Part shown: piece by piece, positions 32,918-35,181 of the stretch | How the letters are laid out: each line of letters opens with the position of its first letter | Numbering within the stretch: the first letter of the stretch is position 1 | Assembly (NCBI GenBank): GCA_013360875.1 | Contig: JABWAU010000028.1 | Location: 1-35,181 of the forward strand | DNA length: 35,181 nucleotides | Direction of reading: 5' to 3' | DNA from: Anaerolineales bacterium | GTDB taxonomy: Bacteria; Chloroflexota; Anaerolineae; Anaerolineales; Villigracilaceae | Position numbers and translations under genes: made by a program | Notes under the pieces: generated by a model | Told to the model about the DNA's origin: nothing | The model's database searches: none | What the model saw: the letters and a program-made list of their open reading frames with translations, nothing else

Positions 32918-33654
32918 AAAGACATCACCCCTCCCGCCATCCCCCTGCGTCCCGATGATTTCAGCGCGCCCGCGCCCGGTTCCTATCCCGCCCCAATCAA
33001 TGAATTGCTCGAATGGGGAGACGACCTGTACAGGTCGCATAACTTTGCCGATGAAGTGGACTACCTCAAATGGAGAAAACACATCCCCGCGTTGACGCGC
33101 ATGGCATTGGATGCGGGACTCGTGAACGGGTGGCCGCGGAGCCTGCAAGTTGGGCGCCCTGGCACGCCATCCATGCTCTCGGCGCGTTACAGGCTTGGGA
33201 GTCCGCTCCCGCGCTGGCGGAACTAGCCAACCTTGAAAACGACTGGCTCTCGGATCGCCTGCCGCACATCTGGGCGGGAATGGGCATGGAAGTCGAACCC
33301 TCGCTTTGGACGATCCTCGAAAACCAGACTGCATCCGCAAAACAACGCGGTCTCGCCGCGCAGGGTTTACGCATGATGGCGGAAGACAACGACATCCTGG
33401 AAAACAAGATCGCCAAAGGCTTTGTAAGGCTGCTCGAAAACACGAAGGTCTTCGACCCCAAAGTGAACGCCTACCTCGTCCATTTTCTCAGGGAAAGGGA
33501 CGAAGCCGAAGATGTTTGGGAGGCGATCAAATCAGCCTTCGATGAGGAACGCGTGGACTTGGACGTCATCACGCTCGTGGATGTCGAAGAATACGACTAC
33601 TTCGATGAATTTCCCGATGACGAAGAATTCGAGGACGAGGTTGAGAATGAATAA
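32910..33654 (+). pseudogene. Conserved acidic-tailed protein gene with two frameshifts (HEAT-like/DUF1186-like)
   Basis: Three frames join into one protein. Frame from ATG 32910 gives MTRK; the next frame reads DITPPAIPLRPDDFSAPAPG and on to LDAGLVNG; the third reads AAEPASWAPWHAIHALGALQ and continues to the stop at 33654. Each shift equals one missing base, near the AAA at 32918-32920 and near the GGG at about 33128. With two bases restored the length is 747, divisible by three (248 residues). The middle resembles DUF1186/HEAT-like repeats (inferred), and the tail is Asp/Glu-rich. Sequencing error in homopolymers and true decay are both possible. Without correction only 33070-33654 would be seen as a gene. 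Confidence 0.7.
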
Positions 33655-33676
33655 CGTTTCGACTCATGCGTGATTT

Positions 33677-33710
33677 TTGCGCAGACGTTAGAGAACGTCC
33701 GTTACGCGCG
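33677..33710. repeat. MITE-like element, fragment C
   Basis: GCAGACGTTAGAGAACGTC (33681-33699) is identical to 29604-29622 in copy B, and TTGCGC before it and TACGCG after it also correspond. The outer parts are missing. It lies between the frameshifted gene and moeA, which converge. Confidence 0.65.
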
Positions 33711-33747
33711 AACGTTTTTTCAGACATTTCATGCATGAGCCAACGGT

Positions 33748-35043
33748 TCAAATCAGGAGGACCTCCACGATCTCGCCGGCGCTCAAGCCTGTCGTGTCGG
33801 AAGGGATGCGAAGCAAACCGTCTGCGTTCGCCAGCGTGAAGATCAGGTTGCTTTTGCCGAAGATGGGATCGGCTTCATAATTAATGATTGACGATTGACG
33901 ATTTACGATTAGTTTCACGGGCCACCAGTCTTCGCGGCCCGCCTGGGACGGCAGGTTGACGGTTAGCCGCGCAAGCACATTCGCCTCTGGTTTTGGCAGC
34001 GCCCCCAATAATTTTTCGATCACGGGAACGACAAACAAATACCCGTTCACCAACGCGCTGACGGGGTTGCCGGGCAAGCCGATCACCGCCTTGCCGTTGC
34101 ATACGCCGAGGATGGTCGGTTTGCCAGGTCTTGTATTGATGCCGTGGACTAGAACGCCCGGCTCGCCCAACGAGCGGATGACCTCGGCGGTCATGTCTCT
34201 TGTGGAGGCGGACGACCCGGCTGTGATAAGGACCACGTCACAATCGGACAACGCCTGCGCCGCCGCTTCTTTCAACGCCGGAAACTGGTCGCCGACGATC
34301 CCATAGCGTTTTGCCACGCCTCCGCTCTTTTCGACGAGCGCACTGAGTGTGTACGAGTTGATGTCGCGAACCTGACCCGGTCGCGGCTTCAGACCCGGGT
34401 TTATTACTTCGTCCCCGGTCGAAATCAATGCCACCTTCACCTGCCTGACCACACGAACAGACGTGATCCCCAACGCCATCAAGCCGCCGATCTCCGCCGG
34501 GCGGATGCGAGTCCCCTTGTGGAGGACGAGTCCTCCCTGCGCGACATCTTCTCCAATGTGAATGACGTTTTCGCCGACCGCCACCGCGCGGAAGATTTCG
34601 ATTTCACGCGGCAGACCTCCGGGGTCCTTCGAGACCTCGGAGGTCTGTTGGGTATATTCCAACATGACGACCGCGTCTGCGCCGTTCGGAAGCATCCCGC
34701 CGGTGTGGATCAACGCGCATTGACCCTCTCCAATTCCGAACGCGGGCGCGTCTCCCATGGGGACTTCGCCGACGAGGGTGAGATAGGCGGGCAGGGATTC
34801 GGACGCGCCGAACGTATCCCGCGCGCGGACCGCGTACCCGTCAACTGTTGTCCGCTGGAAATCGGGGAGCGGATGCGACGCGAGGATGTCCTCGGCGAGG
34901 ACGCGGCTCAAAGATGAGATCACGTCAATTGATTCAGAATCAGGCTTGCCCTGAGTTTGATCGAAGGGCATCGGATCGGGAAGATGCGAGAGGAGGAGGG
35001 CACGGGCTTCGTCGGGAGGGAGGAGAGTCAGGAATTCGGGCAT
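33748..35043 (-). CDS. moeA: Molybdopterin molybdenumtransferase MoeA
   Basis: Inserts molybdate into adenylylated molybdopterin, the last general step of molybdenum cofactor synthesis (EC 2.10.1.1). The 431-residue protein has the MoeA marks LPDFQRTTVDGYAVRA, TGGMLPNGADAVVMLEY, ISTGDEV, TAGSSASTRDMT and GLPGNPVSA in order. Three short repeats are translated in frame: residues 25-34 (MPFDQTQGKP), 133-144 (QTSEVSKDPGGL) and about 378-386 (from a GATTGAC tandem). All three lie in loops between conserved blocks. ATG 35043 begins family similarity; no strong Shine-Dalgarno is seen. No other Mo-cofactor gene is in the window. Confidence 0.95.
   Translation of the reverse strand: MPEFLTLLPPDEARALLLSHLPDPMPFDQTQGKPDSESIDVISSLSRVLAEDILASHPLPDFQRTTVDGYAVRARDTFGASESLPAYLTLVGEVPMGDAPAFGIGEGQCALIHTGGMLPNGADAVVMLEYTQQTSEVSKDPGGLPREIEIFRAVAVGENVIHIGEDVAQGGLVLHKGTRIRPAEIGGLMALGITSVRVVRQVKVALISTGDEVINPGLKPRPGQVRDINSYTLSALVEKSGGVAKRYGIVGDQFPALKEAAAQALSDCDVVLITAGSSASTRDMTAEVIRSLGEPGVLVHGINTRPGKPTILGVCNGKAVIGLPGNPVSALVNGYLFVVPVIEKLLGALPKPEANVLARLTVNLPSQAGREDWWPVKLIVNRQSSIINYEADPIFGKSNLIFTLANADGLLRIPSDTTGLSAGEIVEVLLI
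33886..33912. repeat. Heptamer tandem repeat inside moeA
   Basis: GATTGAC, GATTGAC, GATTTAC, then GATTAG in direct tandem. Three seven-base units make 21 bases, which keeps the reading frame. It encodes part of VNRQSSIIN just before EADPIFGKS. Confidence 0.75.
34613..34646. repeat. Palindromic repeat AGACCTCC/GGAGGTCT inside moeA
   Basis: Eight-base perfect arms at 34613-34620 and 34639-34646, with a nested GACCTC/GAGGTC pair. It encodes QTSEVSKDPGGL between the conserved VVMLEY and EIEIFRAV, where relatives have a short loop. Confidence 0.75.
34943..34971. repeat. CCTTCGAT-AACTCAGG repeat inside moeA
   Basis: On the minus strand CCCTTCGATCAAACTCAGGG followed by CAAGCC; it is a near-copy of 19634-19657 after the peptidase gene. 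It encodes MPFDQTQGKP (25-34) in the N-terminal loop. Confidence 0.7.
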
Positions 35044-35095
35044 CTTGTTAAGTCACAAGTTGAAGGTTGCAGGTCGAAGGTCTGTGAAATCTCAT

Positions 35096-35141
35096 AAAGT
35101 CGTATTACCCGAACCTTAACAAAAGTCTCGAAAAGTCGTAT
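35096..35141. repeat. Two direct AAAGTCGTAT repeats 36 bases apart
   Basis: Copies at 35096-35105 and 35132-35141, both followed by T/C-AC and separated by an extra AAAAGTC. They lie 50-100 bases upstream of moeA at the edge of the window, so they may be regulator-binding sites or the start of a longer array that is cut off. Confidence 0.5.
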
Positions 35142-35181
35142 CACTTACCTGTGAAGCAAAAGCGAAAGCAGGATAGATACG

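Noticed and set aside
35096-35141. CRISPR array
   Set aside because: Only two 10-base copies are visible, far shorter than CRISPR repeats, and no cas gene is near.

Overview
This looks like a chromosomal window from a Chloroflexota bacterium, most likely an Anaerolineae lineage. This is an inference from gene content, a moderately GC-rich composition and intergenic spacers crowded with small palindromic repeats; no rRNA or tRNA gene is present to prove it. Nearly all genes are housekeeping or metabolic. There is no phage, no intact insertion sequence and no CRISPR array.

Layout. 1-3153: an eroded restriction-modification locus, with a 5'-truncated type I methyltransferase gene (hsdM), a GT1-type glycosyltransferase gene, and a diverged second copy of the hsdM 3' end beyond it. 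3158-9819 (minus strand): a LacI-type regulator and a carbohydrate ABC operon (binding protein, two permeases, ATPase, GH63-like glycosidase) with two matching LacI-type operators. 9967-16703: a Nudix hydrolase, ATP-dependent PEP carboxykinase, a class I aminotransferase with a possible attenuator leader, a phospholipase D-like membrane protein, a hypothetical protein, fabD and rpmF. 16977-22092 (plus): a SpoIIE-type phosphatase paired with a tiny P-loop NTPase, an M1-type lipoprotein peptidase, and secD-secF. 22168-29170 (minus): a previously unlisted 49-codon ORF, a KASIII-like synthase, an MBL-fold hydrolase, DUF58 and MoxR proteins, and an ABC exporter. 29171-29762 is a repeat-rich gene desert holding a GIY-YIG nuclease fossil. 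29763-33654 (plus): a GlsB/YeaQ-type membrane protein, a D-2-hydroxyacid dehydrogenase, a serine/threonine dehydratase-like enzyme and three small uncharacterised genes, the last carrying two frameshifts. 33748-35043 (minus): moeA.

How the genes work together. The LacI regulator probably controls itself and the sugar operon: a 20-bp perfect palindrome overlaps its own predicted transcription start, and a near-copy lies upstream of the binding-protein gene. A stem-loop after the binding-protein gene probably sets the high binding-protein to permease ratio. SecD and SecF assist Sec export. MoxR and DUF58 form the usual chaperone-like pair.

The most unusual signal is the number of small repeat families in both spacers and genes. 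Palindromic or tandem repeats sit in frame inside hsdM, the hydroxyacid dehydrogenase and, three times, moeA, much as the Rickettsia palindromic elements do. A separate 91-bp element with terminal inverted repeats occurs as two copies about 88% identical (one with an exact 28-bp palindromic insertion) plus a fragment; one copy lies in the predicted 5' leader of rpmF.
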